Assembly (NCBI GenBank): GCA_011634665.1
Contig: WAEK01000006.1
Span: 2,796,001-2,860,000 of the forward strand
Reading direction: 5' to 3'
From: Mortierella sp. BCC40632
Lineage: Eukaryota; Mortierellomycota; Mortierellomycetes; Mortierellales; Mortierellaceae
DNA: 64,000 nt
In this document: positions 1 through 12,502 of the stretch, piece by piece
Layout of the letters: the number at the start of each line of letters is the position of its first letter
Position numbering within the stretch: position 1 is the first letter of the stretch
Notes under the pieces: generated by a model
Databases searched by the model: none
What the model was told of the DNA's origin: nothing
Seen by the model: the letters and a program-made list of their open reading frames with translations, nothing else
Made by a program: the position numbers and the translations under genes

Positions 1-765
1 GATCGATTAAAGGATTTCGAGTCGAGTCGAGCCAAACCCCTAGCCCGACTTGACTCGCTCGTGAGAAACACTAGTTGCAACCTGCGGTTTAATAGATGTA
101 GACTGAACTGGATTCTACTTTGACAGAGGCAATTCGTTTCATTTTTCGTATCCGTATCCACAGGTGTCTACAATCCAAGAGCTAGTGCAAAATAGCGGAC
201 AAGAGCAGGGGGAAATGGTTCGACCCATTGGGAAAAGGATCGTTAGGGGAGGGGGGGAACATACTGACCAAGGCAAGTCTCGCCATTCTATAGGCGAGAG
301 AAAGAAAGGAGGAAGGTAGGGCAAAAGACTCGCAAATGAACAACATCAGGCTACCGGGAAAGACCTACTCCAGATGGTAAGTGTTCGACTGATGGATCAG
401 GGAAAAGAGAGGGGGAACAAGAAACTTGACTTTACTCTTTAGAGGGGAGGGGGGTGCCTTTAACTTATTCATTGCACCTCTGGAGGATCTCCTTGGGTAA
501 TAAACTTTTCTATCTGTTGGGATGGATTGTATTCGACATCTTTTGTATTATGACTTTTCGGCCACAATGCTCTCCCCCCTCTCCCTCTCAAGTCTCTTGG
601 TGAAAATCCGAGCAAAGCGCCAGACTAAAGACAGAGACTTGCCAATCCTAGCATTCTCTGGTCTTGGGATGCATGCTTCCAGGGGTGTGTGTCCGGGATC
701 TCCTCAAACCCTTCCAGGTTCTTGAAGGAGCGGCTCCTCTCGCGTCCGAGACGAGCGAGAATTAC

Positions 766-808
<43 letters not shown>

Positions 809-1404
809 TCTTTCTCGCGAATGATGTAGCCAATAGAACGTCACAAAGGTGAGCTCAGAGGTAGAGAGAGAGAAGAGAGAGAGAAGAGAGAGAGAGAGAG
901 AGAAAAGAGAGACCACTTTGAAGGTTGAAGTTATTGGAGTAGTAGTTGAGCTAGACATTGAGGAAAAGAAGAGACCACGTTTTCCTTTTTCATTTCCATT
1001 TCTCAATTCTCAATTCTCATTTCTCATTTCCTTCTTGCTTCTGCTCCTCTCTTCTTCCTCCCCCCTTTTTTGGTTGTAGACCCCTGCTGCTGCATCTCTT
1101 TCTTTTCACTGCCCATTCGCTCTCATTCTCATTCTCTCTTCTTCTTTTCATTTTCTCATTTTCTCTCGCTCTCGCTCTCACTCTCACTCACACACATCCA
1201 CACGCTCTCTTTTTTTCTCTTTCTCTCCCTCCCTCCCTCCCATACCCTCTCTCTTTCTCTCTTGCCACTTATCCAGGGCACAAAAAAAAAAAAAAAAAAA
1301 GCACAGCTCGTTCATTTGTCTTTTTTTTTTATTTTCTTCATTTTTTTTTTTCTTTCTTTTTTCTTTTCTCCTCCCTCTCTTCGGTTGGACATCTTTTCCG
1401 TCGA
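1..1404. other. Left-end spacer and VPS37 promoter/5'UTR
   Basis: I see no convincing gene. The first ~750 bases hold only short open frames without family signatures. From ~768 the sequence is dominated by (GA)n runs, then by pyrimidine-rich DNA with A and T homopolymers up to the VPS37 start at 1405. This is the usual look of 5' flanks in this window. The 3' end of a gene lying outside the left edge cannot be excluded. Confidence 0.5.
768..805. repeat. (GA)n microsatellite
   Basis: Near-perfect GA dinucleotide run in the VPS37 upstream region. It is followed at about 862-912 by a second, interrupted GA-rich block. Confidence 0.9.
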
Positions 1405-1523
1405 ATGGACAGATTGCTCAATTCTGCTTGGGGCAGAAAACCGAGTAATGACTATGACTCCAGTCAACGGGAGCCGTAAGTTGAACCTCTTATTCTTCTT
1501 TCCCTTTTTTTTATAATCTTTCG

Positions 1524-1558
<35 letters not shown>

Positions 1559-1949
1559 AGGTCCACCCAACGCGCAAAAAAAACTCCATGGACTGGCGCT
1601 GATGGCCTCCTAGCATCGTCCCCCCTCCCCCCCTCACAGACTCGTGGAGCCTGGTGGCAAGTCAGGACAAAAAAAAGATTCAATCAGCATGTCAGCATAG
1701 GATGCGTCAGGATCGGTCGAGGATTCATCTAGATTGCGTTCACCTTCCAACTCTGACTTGTACCTGCATTGGAAAGATGCTGTCCGTGATGGACGAGCAT
1801 TGCCACCTTTGGAAGCGGAGACTCTTCTCTCTCTTTTTTTTAAAAAAGAAGCAACAAAAAGAAAAAGAAAGAGTGGGTCGGTCACAAGGCTGCTCCATCA
1901 CTCTTGCATTGCATTGGACATTTTGGCTCGAAAGAAGAAAGAAAGAAAG

Positions 1950-1990
<41 letters not shown>

Positions 1991-3756
1991 AGAGAGTACA
2001 TGCGATGCATGTAGAGGAGGGCTGTGAGGGTGCAGATGTCTGCGAGCAATGACCTCACATCTGTGAGGCTGAAGTGTTCGAGACACCTTGTCCAGGGTAA
2101 ACTCGATAGCCCTGAAGAGGCGAGAGACAGAGAAAAGGAAAAAGAAAAAGAACAAGGAGAGTGGCCATTATTGAGCCCGACTTTGCCAGGCGAACAAAAA
2201 AGCAACATCCCATTGTCTAACAACTCACCTCCTCCCTTCTCTCTCTCTCTTTTTTTTTTCTCATGAAACTAAACAGCCGCCGAAAGCAGATTGAATCCCT
2301 TTTTGCAGAGCTCCCTGCGCTCCGACCAGATCCTTCGGACGAAAGCCGCTTCTACCTCACACTGCAGCTCGCCAACTCGCCAGACTCGCCTCTTTCAGGA
2401 GCTTCACCCCATCTCTTGCGCACAACTTCCACGCCATCCATCAACAGCAGCAGCAGTGGCGGTAACGGACATGGCCTGGATAACTTTGGCACAGGATCCG
2501 CTGCCGGTGGAGGCAGTAGCTCATTAGTGCCGAATGTAGCGACATTGACCATCTACCTACCACCCCACTTTCCAGAAGAGGAGCCCAAGCTTACGATTCA
2601 GCCGACGGTGCGGCATCTCTGGGTGGATGGCACTGTACAGCCTTGCGCTGTGACTGGCCATGATCGACTGATGCCTGGCGGATGGTCAACACACACGAGT
2701 CTAGGACGAGTTGTCAAGGAAGTGACAAACAGCATTCAACGGACCGGCGTCCTGGTTCCAGGGCCCGACCATGGGAGTAACAGCGGAGGAAATGATATGG
2801 GAGCACATGATGGCAGCAATAGTCATGGCCATCACACCAGCAATGGCAAAAAATCAGTGGGCAGTTATGACGAGTATTCTTATAAACCACCACCACCTAT
2901 CCCAGCAGCCAATCGATCCAAGAGCGTGAGCAATGTCAATGCCAACCACAACTACCTTAGCAGCAGCATCAACAACAACCATAACAATAACAGCAACAAC
3001 AAGAGTAATCACTCGACCAACTCGTTTGTTAATACCAACGGAGGCTCGCATTACCAGACCGGGGCAGTAGGGTCAGCCTCGACGCCGGCAGGATTGGGCG
3101 GCTCAGGAAACAACTATATGCGATCATCCTCTGCCGTGTCGACTGCCGCCTCCATGAATAACCACGATGGGTCCTCGTCATCCACACGTCCGCAGCAACA
3201 ACAAGGTGCCTTTTCGAGTGCGCTGACGGGCGAGGTCCGAATTGTGATGGATCTATCGCAGGAAAAGCTGGAAGAACTGTTGGAGAGTCCAGTTGCATTT
3301 GAGCATTTCGTGGATCACCTTGAAGTGGTTACTAGCAGTCGAACCATGCAACGCGAGTGGTGGTTAGGCAATGACAATGTAGCACGTAAGTTGGACTCTT
3401 TATTTATTATGGTTTTTGGTGCCACTCATTTGTTATTCTGCAGCTCTTTCTTTTTTTTTCTTTCCTATTCGATGCCAAAGTACCTTTTGGGGGAAGAGGG
3501 ACATGTGTGCATTAGAGATGAGCACGAGACACGCATGGGATGCCAATTTATATTTTCTCACTCTCCTTTTTCTGGACTCTTTTTTCTTTTTCTTTCTTTC
3601 TTTCTATTATTTTAGAGCGAAATCTTGCACTGGAAGCAGAACTTCAGGACCTTCAAAAGAGCACAGCAGAAAATTACAAAACATATCTTCAACTGAAAAA
3701 GACACTTGATGAGCGAGTTCAACAACAGCGGGATGCCATGTGGGTAAGTTGGACCT

Positions 3757-3829
<73 letters not shown>

Positions 3830-4382
3830 TCTAGTCGTCTTGCTCATTCGAGTGGACAATAGTGCAATAACCCCCTACTTACAAAGACAAAATCCCTTTT
3901 CTCTATCCTCGGATTCTTTTTTTTTTTTTTTTTAGCGATTCAAGCCCGAGACACTTCAGTCCAAATTGCGTTCAGCAGCGTCCGAGTCGGATGAACTCTC
4001 GGAATCGATCGCACAGTCCTATCTGGAAGGAAAATTGGATCAAGAAGTGTTTATTCGACAATATCGCGATATGAGAAAGGTGTATCATCTCCAAGAGATG
4101 AAGACTGAGCGGATGGGAGAGATTCTGAGAAACCACTCCATGATGCAAGTGATTGCGAGCTCGATTGAAAGTGGTAGTGGTAGTGGGAATGGCGGTAATG
4201 GAGGAGGAGGAGGAACCACTGGAGGAGCTGGCGGTAACGGCAATGGAGTCTTGGCATCAGGTACTCTGGATGGATCACTAATAGCATCAAATGGTGGAAC
4301 CGGTGCAGGTGGTGGAGGCTCAGGCGTTGCCACCTCTGGACCTGGAGGACCAGGGACGACGGACGCCTGGGTCATGTTGTAA
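1405..4382 (+). CDS. VPS37: ESCRT-I subunit VPS37 (VPS37A-like, UEV-like plus Mod(r))
   Basis: Subunit of ESCRT-I, which sorts ubiquitinated membrane proteins into multivesicular-body vesicles at endosomes. Exons: 1405-1475, 2277-3385, 3616-3743, 3936-4382 (584 aa). The start at 1405 is chosen because it alone joins in frame to exon 2; the ATG at 1448 does not. Residues ~20-160 resemble the degenerate UEV domain of VPS37A: a RRKQIESLF helix, then a strand and turn containing LPPHFPEEEPKL. A low-complexity Ser/Asn/Gly/His linker follows. The Mod(r) helical domain (~345-505) starts at LSQEKLEELLE and contains ESIAQSYLEGKLD and the FIRQYRDMRKVYH segment. The C-terminus (~505-580) is Gly-rich and probably disordered. 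Introns carry long A runs and a ~60 bp (GA)n. Identification is from motif order and similarity to VPS37A; exon borders were checked by phase only. Confidence 0.88.
1527..1557. repeat. Poly(A) tract in VPS37 intron 1
   Basis: About 31 consecutive A residues. A second A run of about 38 lies at 1950-1987 in the same intron. Lengths of such runs are unreliable in any assembly, but both are intronic and do not affect the reading frame. Confidence 0.85.
3760..3824. repeat. (GA)n microsatellite in VPS37 intron 3
   Basis: About 60 bp of uninterrupted GA starting just after the GTAAGT donor at 3744. The intron closes with a T17-type tract before the acceptor at 3934-3935. Confidence 0.9.
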
Positions 4383-4514
4383 AATAACAAAGTGACAATA
4401 AAAATAAAATATAAAAAAACAACAACAACATGTCCCTACATCATAGTCAAAATCAGGCAACATAGATTTGTGTGTAGAAGACAAGGCGAAACAGTCTGGA
4501 GCGAGTCCGTGCAG

Positions 4515-4570
<56 letters not shown>

Positions 4571-5240
4571 AAGGCCGTTGTGTGTACGTGAACAATCGAG
4601 AAGGAGACTGGGCCCTGGGGTGACGCGCGTAGATTATTGCGAATGGCGGAAGAGCCGACCGAAGGAAAGTCTTGGCATTTTCCTCGTCGCTCCCTCTATC
4701 TCTCTATCTCTCTGTCCTGCGTTTGCTTGTTATGCATCTTTCTCGTAGGTCGATGGATGGAGAGCATACCTCTGGGTTCAACGACAAAAATAGGGGGACT
4801 GTGGATCTCCCATGATGGCGTGTCACCTTCCTTCACCATTGTCCGACTAAGAACGTCCACGCGTTGACGCGAGTGACGGCTGGGACGATCGAAGGAGCCA
4901 GAGCTGCTAAGCAGAGCCAGAGAGTAACAAAATGGGGGGACAGCAGTCCCTCACTCCATAGCATGGACTGAAGAGTGAAGAACACCCTGCACGGACAAAC
5001 AACACAAGCGAGACCCTGTCTGCCCATAAAAGAGAAAGGGCTTTTGTTCTTCCTCTCTCTCCTCTCTCTCTTTTTTCTTCTCTCTCGGCTCGTCATTTTT
5101 CCCTTTCTTGGCCTCACCCTCCTCTTACACACACACGCACCCCTTTCTCGACAATATCAAAACACAGAACGCTTTTTACTGTCCTCACTAGCTCTTTCTC
5201 CTTCGACTCACACTACCCACCCCCCACCCTCCTCAGCCCC
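4383..5240. other. Spacer between VPS37 and the Asp-tract protein gene
   Basis: Tandem (same-strand) intergenic region. It contains the AT-rich VPS37 3'UTR start, a (GA)n run at about 4518-4565, and a CT-rich promoter/5'UTR approaching the start at 5241. No gene is visible. Confidence 0.6.
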
Positions 5241-6063
5241 ATGGCGGACCAGCGGCTCCCCACGGGTGTCGATAAGGACCGTTCAGCGGTCTTTGTCGAC
5301 ATGACCCACGACCAACTGCCACCTCCCGCATTTGGTGAACACGACGACGATCCTTGCCTTGACACAGGTTCGGAGCCTCTCCTTGGTGTCAAGGGCAAAG
5401 GCCAGACCGATGAAAAGAATGACCACGACCAGGAGAACCCAGCGGCACCCAATGTGGGAGGACGCCGTACTCGATGCCTTTTCAAGAGGCTCTGTGGTGG
5501 TCGTCGCAACGATTACACTCCCGAACAGCGTGAGCAATGTAGGTCGCTCCCCCGCCCCTTCCCCACAAACTCTACAAGAAGAGTCTTTTTTTTTTTTTTT
5601 CCCTTAGCCACCTCCCGACGAGAGTCGGCACTCGACCTGGTTTATCGTCATTATTATCTCGTAGAGAGAGAGAGAGAGAGAGAAAGAGGAGAGAAAGAGA
5701 GTTCCCTTGTGGTGGAAATTGACCCCAGCCACGGATGGGACGGGAGAGGAAGAAGAGAGAGAGAGAGAGAGAGAGAGGAAGAGAGAAGAGAGAGAAGGTG
5801 AGGAAAGAGGGAGAGAGATGGCCAATAGGACCTCTCTGTCCACACAAAGGCTTTATTGCTGTTGTTTATTAGGACTCGTGTGTGTGTGTGTGTGTGTGTG
5901 TGTGCATCGGAGCCATTTGTATCTCTCTCAATTTATCTCTCTCTCTCTCTCTCTCTCTTTCCTTCCTTCGTTCTTTCTTTGTTTCTCTCGCTCACTAAAC
6001 CAAACCTGCTCCTCAACTCTCGACTCCCTTTCCCCCTTCTTTCTCGAGACTCTATCGATTCTG

Positions 6064-6102
<39 letters not shown>

Positions 6103-8427
6103 AAAAAAAAAAAAAAAAAAGTCCCTGTGCTCCGTGCACCCTCGCTGATCAACTTCATTCTCCGGCGGCTATGCTTCTCCCTCTCCCTCTCCCCCTCTCT
6201 CTTTCTCTCTCTCTCTCTCTTGTTTAAACACACACACAATCGCACACACATACTTCTCATCTTGTGCACCGTCACTCACCTTTCTATCCCCCCCTCCCTC
6301 TTTTTCCTCACTCTTATGTTTCCTTCTTAGGCAAGCTCCGTGCTCAAAAGATTCGTCGCCGCTTCTTTGGTTTTGCCTTGATTGCCTGGCTCTTCCTAAT
6401 CTTCTTCCCCTGTGAGGATTCTTGGAACTATGATACGACTATCGTTGACCCAATGGACACCCCCGGTGCTGGTGCTGCTGTATCTAGTCTCTGGGATGGT
6501 CCTTTGCTCGATGATCGCTACGATCTCAATGCATTGCAAAAATTGGCCGATTCGGATTGTTTGGTCGACTTGGTTCCTTGGAAGGGTCCTTCCAGACTTG
6601 AAACCTCGACTCGAAACTTGAACATTGGAGTTGGTAAAGGTCATATCTGGTCATCGGTCGTGGTCACGACCGGTGAGGTAGATGCACCAACGGTACATAT
6701 CCATGCCAAGGTCACCAACCGAGGTCATGATCATGAAGATGATGGTGACGATGACGATGACGATGACGATGATGATGACGACGATGATGACGATAGAGAT
6801 GATGCCGAAAAGAAAAAGAAAAAGAACAAGGGCAAGCTCTATGGTCCCAAGAAGGGACAAGGTCTTCATGTATTCATCAAAGAAAACGAGGACACGACCG
6901 ACATCAAGATCTGGGCTGATTCTCATGTCAAAGAACAGCCACCTCGTCATCATCCTGGACACCCAGGGGATGGTGATCATGATCATGACTTTGAGGATTG
7001 TCCTCCTGTGCCTCCTCCTGTACCCATGACCCCACTGGAACTCATCCCAGAGAGTTGGCGATACCAACTCCCCAAGACGCCTGCACAACCTTCCCTTCCC
7101 TTGGGTCGTCATTGTCAAGTCCAAACAGAAGGAGGCAAGCACAAGGATGACAAGCACTTCAAGAAGCATCTCAAGAAGCGTCTCAAGAAAGTGAAGCATC
7201 ATTTGAAGCATCATCACAAACAACATCCAAAGGGTCGACATGATCAATACAAGAAATTCTGTGCTCAACTCGAACTTGAGGTGGTCTTGCCCTCCAACTG
7301 GGATCATTTCGGTCGATTGACCATTGGAGGAGTTGTACTTTCGACCAAGGCCCAGGATTTGGGAAAGATTACCTTTGAAGAGTTGACAGCTCAATCCGTG
7401 GTCGGTGATTTCGTGTTCCAAGACAAAGTCTTTGCTGATTCACTCGCAGTGGCTGTGATCGATGGTGAAATCTCGGTGGATTCGATCGCTGCTGCTCATT
7501 CGACTAGTCCTTTGTTGGTCCGCGTTGGCTCCACCACTGGATCAGTTAAGGTCAATGCCCAGGTCAATCATGTCCACAAAGACGACGGCGGTGATGATGG
7601 TGGCGATGACGATGACGATGACGATGACGACGATGACGACGATGATGACGATGATGACGATGATGGTGACAACGATGCTACTGGCCATAAAAAGAAAAAG
7701 AAGGACCACAAAAAAGACAAGGGTCCCCGTCCACATATCATCGTGGCTCAGTCCTTGACAGGCAAGGTCCGTGTCAATGTCGAGACGGTGGATACTGAGG
7801 ACAAGAAGATGGTTGGATCCATGGGTGAAGGTCAAGATCTGGTGGTGGTCAAGACGACTTCGTGGACTGGTAGTGTTCACACTTCTGTCAGTGTTGCAGA
7901 TGACCAACAATTGCTTGTCGATGTCAAGAGCACGCATGAGACGGCTACGGCTGAAGTGGTAAGGAGGAACCCAATGTTGTTGAAGTGTGAGATACGATCT
8001 GGGTTTTTTTTTTTCTTAGTTGACTGACTCCTTGCCTCCATGCATGTGTTTCCTTCCTCTCCTTTCCTCTCCTTTCCTCTCCTTTCCTTTTTAATCACAA
8101 TAGTCGGACAACTATACAGGCGACTTTAAAGTGGCCTCTATCACAGGTCAAGCAAGCCTGCATGTGTCGGATGAGAGCAAGGGCACAATCTCCTTTAGCA
8201 AGAACACCCCCCGTAGCAAGGTCGGTATCAAGCACGCCAAGCCAGATGACGGTGATGATGATGGTGACGATGGTGACGACGGTGAGGAAGGTTTAGTCCG
8301 TGCGTTGTTCAACATTGAGAGTGGTTGTGAGGAGGAGGGACATCCACCTCGTCAACCCCCCAATGGTGGTCGTGGTGTACTCTCGGTCCTCTCAGGCTTC
8401 CATGGTGCAAGCCTCTCTTTCGTGTAA
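5241..8427 (+). CDS. Type II membrane protein with poly-Asp tracts and adhesin-like repeats
   Basis: Exons: 5241-5538, 6331-7958, 8104-8427 (749 aa). The N-terminal ~100 residues look cytosolic and end in a Cys/Arg-rich juxtamembrane stretch (RCLFKRLCGGRR). One hydrophobic helix at ~110-126 (FFGFALIAWLFLIFF), preceded by KIRRR, indicates a signal anchor with the C-terminus outside. The outer part has repeated short beta-strand segments of the type G-x-(V/I)-x-V. These recall the DUF4097-like putative adhesin fold found in fungal and bacterial surface proteins. Three acidic low-complexity blocks interrupt it (~235-262, ~514-548, ~689-703), along with a Lys/His-rich block (~369-405). Function is unknown. 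A cell-wall or metal-binding surface role is inference. The Asp tracts are coded by mixed GAT/GAC, so they are not a pure DNA trinucleotide expansion. Confidence 0.8.
5879..6120. repeat. Compound microsatellite block in intron 1
   Basis: The 792-nt first intron of the Asp-tract protein gene contains (GT)n at about 5879-5904, (CT)n at about 5936-5959 and 6066-6101, and an A run to 6120. (GA)n patches occur earlier, at about 5664-5680 and 5753-5776. Confidence 0.85.
8050..8092. repeat. 10-bp tandem repeat in intron 2
   Basis: About four tandem copies of a decamer of the form CCTTTCCTCT inside the second intron (7959-8103) of the Asp-tract protein gene. They act as, or add to, the pyrimidine tract before the acceptor at 8102-8103. 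Confidence 0.8.
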
Positions 8428-8474
8428 AGAGAGAATGACTCCTTTTGAGATAAATAGCTTTTTTTCCCAGCCCC

Positions 8475-8508
<34 letters not shown>

Positions 8509-8973
8509 TTGGGCAACACATTTGCATCCCTCCTGGTCAAATAAACTGAAAACTTGCCCTGAATATGAGCTAAGAGACCCGCCGTTTTTTTTTTTTTTTT
8601 TTGTTTATTGTTTTGCAACAAGAGACTAAATACTCATCCAAATTCCTTGACAAGGAAATCAGACAAACCGCAAGTTTCTTAAGAGTAAAAAAAAAACACA
8701 TCCTACTTTCTTTGCTCACACATACTTTTTTGTTTCTGCGCCCTTTTTTTTGTTTTTTTTTGTTTGTTTTGTTCCTTTTTTTTATCTTCTCTCGAGGGGA
8801 CTCGCAGTGATCGGGTTAAAAAGAAGGAATGTTCGCGCTATAGGAGAATAGAGAGAGAAGGAGGAGAGTGCGTTGAAAGAAAAGAAAGTTCACATGGAAT
8901 AGTCCCTCGAAAGAGAAAAAGAATGTGTTCAGTTATGCATAGACTTTGCAGACTTGGTATTCTGCTGGTCAGA
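8428..8973. other. Convergent spacer, Asp-tract gene / Argonaute
   Basis: The 546 bp between two converging stop codons must hold both 3'UTRs and terminators. It contains a (GA)n run at 8479-8506 and several T/G-rich runs. There is no gene. Confidence 0.6.
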
Positions 8974-9795
8974 TTACATAAAGTACATCACTAATAATAT
9001 TGAAGAGAAGGTATGGAAGGGGGGGAAAATTACACAAGGATTAGAATCAAGAAGTTAAAGAATCGAGAGAAAGAAAAAGAAAGAAAGAATGAATGAATGA
9101 AAGGACTTACCGCGGAGCAGATCCGGCTTGACAGCCAGATAGGTACTCTCATCCCCTCCAGCTTCGCTCGATTCCGTATCCGTCCAATTTTCTCCACGAG
9201 AATGGAACCGTGCTCTTGCAGCGACCAAATGTGCATAGTATGCGGGAGGAACAACAGATACTGTACGAGTACAACGAGCGAACAAATGGCAAAGACGATA
9301 GGTAAACTCCTGAAGTTTATCTGCTGTGAACTTGTTCTCGTCATACAATACGTGATAGTGTGTCGGGCGTGAAGTTCCCTGTAGACCGGCATGACTTTGA
9401 AGGACTATTGGAAGAGAGACAAATGAAGAATGAATAGTCGGCCCAAAAAACACTTGAGCCTACAAGGCAATAGAAAAGACGGTCTCCCTCTCTCTCTCTC
9501 TCTCTCTCAAAGACTTACAGAAATCAAATTCAAAGGGATGTGTAATGCCACTATCGACCACCGTTCCTGGGAAACAATTGCCGGTCCTATCTCCCTCTTC
9601 GCGTCGCATTGGGAAAAATCGGGCGTGATGTCGCTTTTGAACGACCACAAAGGAAATTGTCGGCTTATAATTGGCATCCAGAGTCACACATGCCTGCTTG
9701 ACAGATGCAATCTCAGACCGGAGCACCTCTGAGAAATGGCCGTCTGATACACCATCTCGATAGAATAGAATACGCGCAGGTTTTTGACCACACTA

Positions 9796-9852
<57 letters not shown>

Positions 9853-10090
9853 GTTGAAGATGGTTAGCATTTAGGCACGAAAAAAAAAAAAAAAAAAGAT
9901 TGTCTCCAGAAATGGCTTACTAACCGTTTGGTAAAAAGTCTTTAGAAGTTCGACAACCATTCCGCCTAGATCCGCAATGGTTTCTGTCCTGGCTGCCTGT
10001 ACACGGATAGTGGCCGCATACCGGGCTGCCCTGTTATCCATCGATCCAACCAACGATGCAATTGATGGACGGGTCACATCACCTATATCC

Positions 10091-10124
<34 letters not shown>

Positions 10125-12502
10125 TCAGCTCCAGATACTACACGCCACCAGACCACTACATGACCCCTTTTGCTATTCTTCTCATACCTGGCTTAGGATG
10201 GCTGACATCAGCACCAAACAAGATTGTAGGAGCTTCTGTCAGGAAGGGTGTCTGGTCAGGAGACAAGAACGAGTTCATGCCTCCAAGCTTGACGTTCATC
10301 TTCAGACAAACGTTAGCACAGTACTGCTTCTTGGGTGTACGCGTGTGGCTCATCTGGACACACTGAGTCGCAACACCAATGACAGTATCACTGACACGCT
10401 TGATCTCGGCATAGAGTGGGACACCCTTTGTAGGCAAGACGCAGAGCATCAATTGAGGCTGCGACTTGACAGCGTTACCCGCGCGGAACCAAGCATCCTT
10501 TAGACTCCTCTCAATGTCACCGTTTGGATTGGCATAAATGATCGGAGGGTGCTTATTGGGGATGTTCATTCCAGTATCAATACAAGTAACCACCAACTCC
10601 CGAACAAATCCCTGGATTTGTGGGAGTGATGCTTCGCGTTCGGTTCCAAAGACAACGACACTCCAAGAGCCAAGGGTAGCTCCAGCTGCAACCCTCTTGT
10701 CCCTAAGATTCCAGGCACCATCACGGGGCTGGAAGTTCGCCTGGCGCGACGAGGGGTGGTACGAGATGGTTGGTGGAGGAAGGACACGGGCTTTATAAAG
10801 GGCATTGGAGCAGGGCAAAGAAGGAGAGCCAGGTTAAAAGCGTATTCGTGACAGAGGAGACATGATTGATTCATCCAATGCTCTGCGATCCAGTCAATGA
10901 TTACAAAAATTCTCTACCTTTGATAACAGCCATCTCATTCGAAACACGGACGCCAAAATCTCTCAGGTACTCGTTATCTCTGTAGTTTAGGATCCTCAGA
11001 CCATCTCGGATCTTGTTCGCACGGACGTGAGGGGGCTGGCAAGTAAACTTGATCATATCCGCGGTTTGCTTCTCATTAAGCTTCTTTGGGAAGCGTTGGC
11101 CTGGCAGGACTGAGCAAATTTCCATTGGAAGGAAAATATTGCGTCCGGTGACAACGCAGGGCAAGAAAGGGTAATTGAGACGTCTGCCATAGGTCTCATG
11201 GAAATACGTTGCGACGTCCGTCTTGGAGTTCTCTCTTTCAAAGAGAGTCTTGTCGGCCGCAGTAGGAGTGAGCTTCAAAATCTTGAAGCTACGTCTGAGT
11301 TGAGCACGATGGGTCACCTTGAACTGAATCCCACGAAGTGCCTTCTCAAGCTTACTGCGCTCGCGATCATTCATTGGACGACGGAGATCATCTAATGCAA
11401 ACGTAAAGAGAATATTTTACAACGATGAGAAAAGTAACATCAAAATATCAAGGCTTGCCAATGCACAACCAAGCATAATTGTAATGCTTACCGATATTTC
11501 GGCGATCAAGGATCTTGACGACGAGATCAAGAAGTGGACCGCTCTGGTAGAAAGCAGTCGCAGCCACATCCAAGTTGATCATCATCCTACCTAGAGTAGG
11601 CAAAGAATAGTTTCCAAAAAAAAAAAAAAAAAAAAAAAAAATCAGAATGCTGGAAACAAGATAGAACCTTTTGTTGTTGTTGTTGTTGTTGTTGTTATTG
11701 TTGCTTACCGAAAGTAGGACGAGCTGACTGGTAAAAGCCGTTCCAGACTTCCAGACCTCCATAAAGCTCATAGGCGCCATCGGGAGTATAGAACGAACGT
11801 CCAACAGTCGAGTACATCAGTGCGGGCTTATGATGAATAAGAACATCCAAAGCCATGATAGCCGTCAAACAGTTGTTGGACATGGCTGCCTTGGAGTTGA
11901 GAGCGAGGCTCAACTCTTCCATATTGATATCCGCAGCCTGCTTGATCTTGACCTTGAAGCTGCGAGGGGGCGTCTTGGGTACAACGCCCTGAGGAAGCTG
12001 ATCCTCAGGCAAGGTAATCTAGAAAGACAAGAATGCTGATTCTGTTAGCCATTTTGAGGAAAGAGAACGAGAGGGGGAAGGGGGAGGAGCTACTTTGGCT
12101 CGCCCTTTTTTAAAACAATGCATCACAATTGACCTGCATTGTTGCACTGAGGTGGTGTTGGGCTTCAGTGGCGTGTGGTTGGCCAATTGGGTGGGTAAAA
12201 ATTGCACTTACGTCAAAAGATCTAGCTTCGAAGGGGAAGGGTCGAGCTGAAAAGATGTTCTTTCGGCCGTCAAAGACTGGCCTGCCACCCAAATCCGAGT
12301 CTCCATGGATGACAACGAGCTGAGTAAAGACTTTCCGATTGACGACTGGAGGAACGTCGGGGGTAATAGTCACATCATAGTGATAAATGTTGCTGGTGGG
12401 AAAGGCCTGGATCTCGAAAAAATTGGTCCTGATTTGAGAAGGACGGCCAGCAGTGCCCGAGGCGGGGCGTTTGACAAACTCGGTCAAGCGAAGGTTGGAC
12501 AT
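8974..12502 (-). CDS. AGO: Argonaute, slicer-type (PAZ-MID-PIWI)
   Basis: Core RNA-silencing effector that binds small RNAs and cleaves matching transcripts. Exons in gene order: 12502-12212, 12018-11709, 11590-11492, 11391-10918, 10790-10188, 10082-9925, 9792-9519, 9404-9111, 8990-8974 (839 aa). The N-domain is followed by the linker-1 signature ([13 protein letters not shown]), a PAZ region (~240-370), a MID pocket with YAEIKR and TQCV, and PIWI. The catalytic tetrad appears complete: D586 (GADVSHP), E626 (RTETIADL), D658 (FYRDGV) and the His in THYHV (H754). The last exon codes only the terminal VMYFM and stop; it was found because the preceding exon ends mid-codon at a clear donor. The gene is head-to-head with TIM22. 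An intron at 9793-9924 holds a T13A42 block. Family assignment is certain; which small-RNA pathway it serves is not shown. Confidence 0.96.
9796..9850. repeat. T(n)A(n) block in Argonaute intron 6
   Basis: Thirteen T followed directly by about 42 A on the plus strand. The block is potentially self-complementary. It is one of a recurrent class; see findings. Confidence 0.85.
11671..11698. repeat. (GTT)n trinucleotide repeat in Argonaute intron 2
   Basis: About eight GTT/ATT units within the intron between 11591 and 11708, next to a poly(A) run at about 11615-11641. Confidence 0.8.

Noticed and set aside
1448..1475. ATG at 1448 as the VPS37 start
   Set aside because: It is out of phase with exon 2; the ATG at 1405 joins in frame and gives a helix similar to VPS37A.
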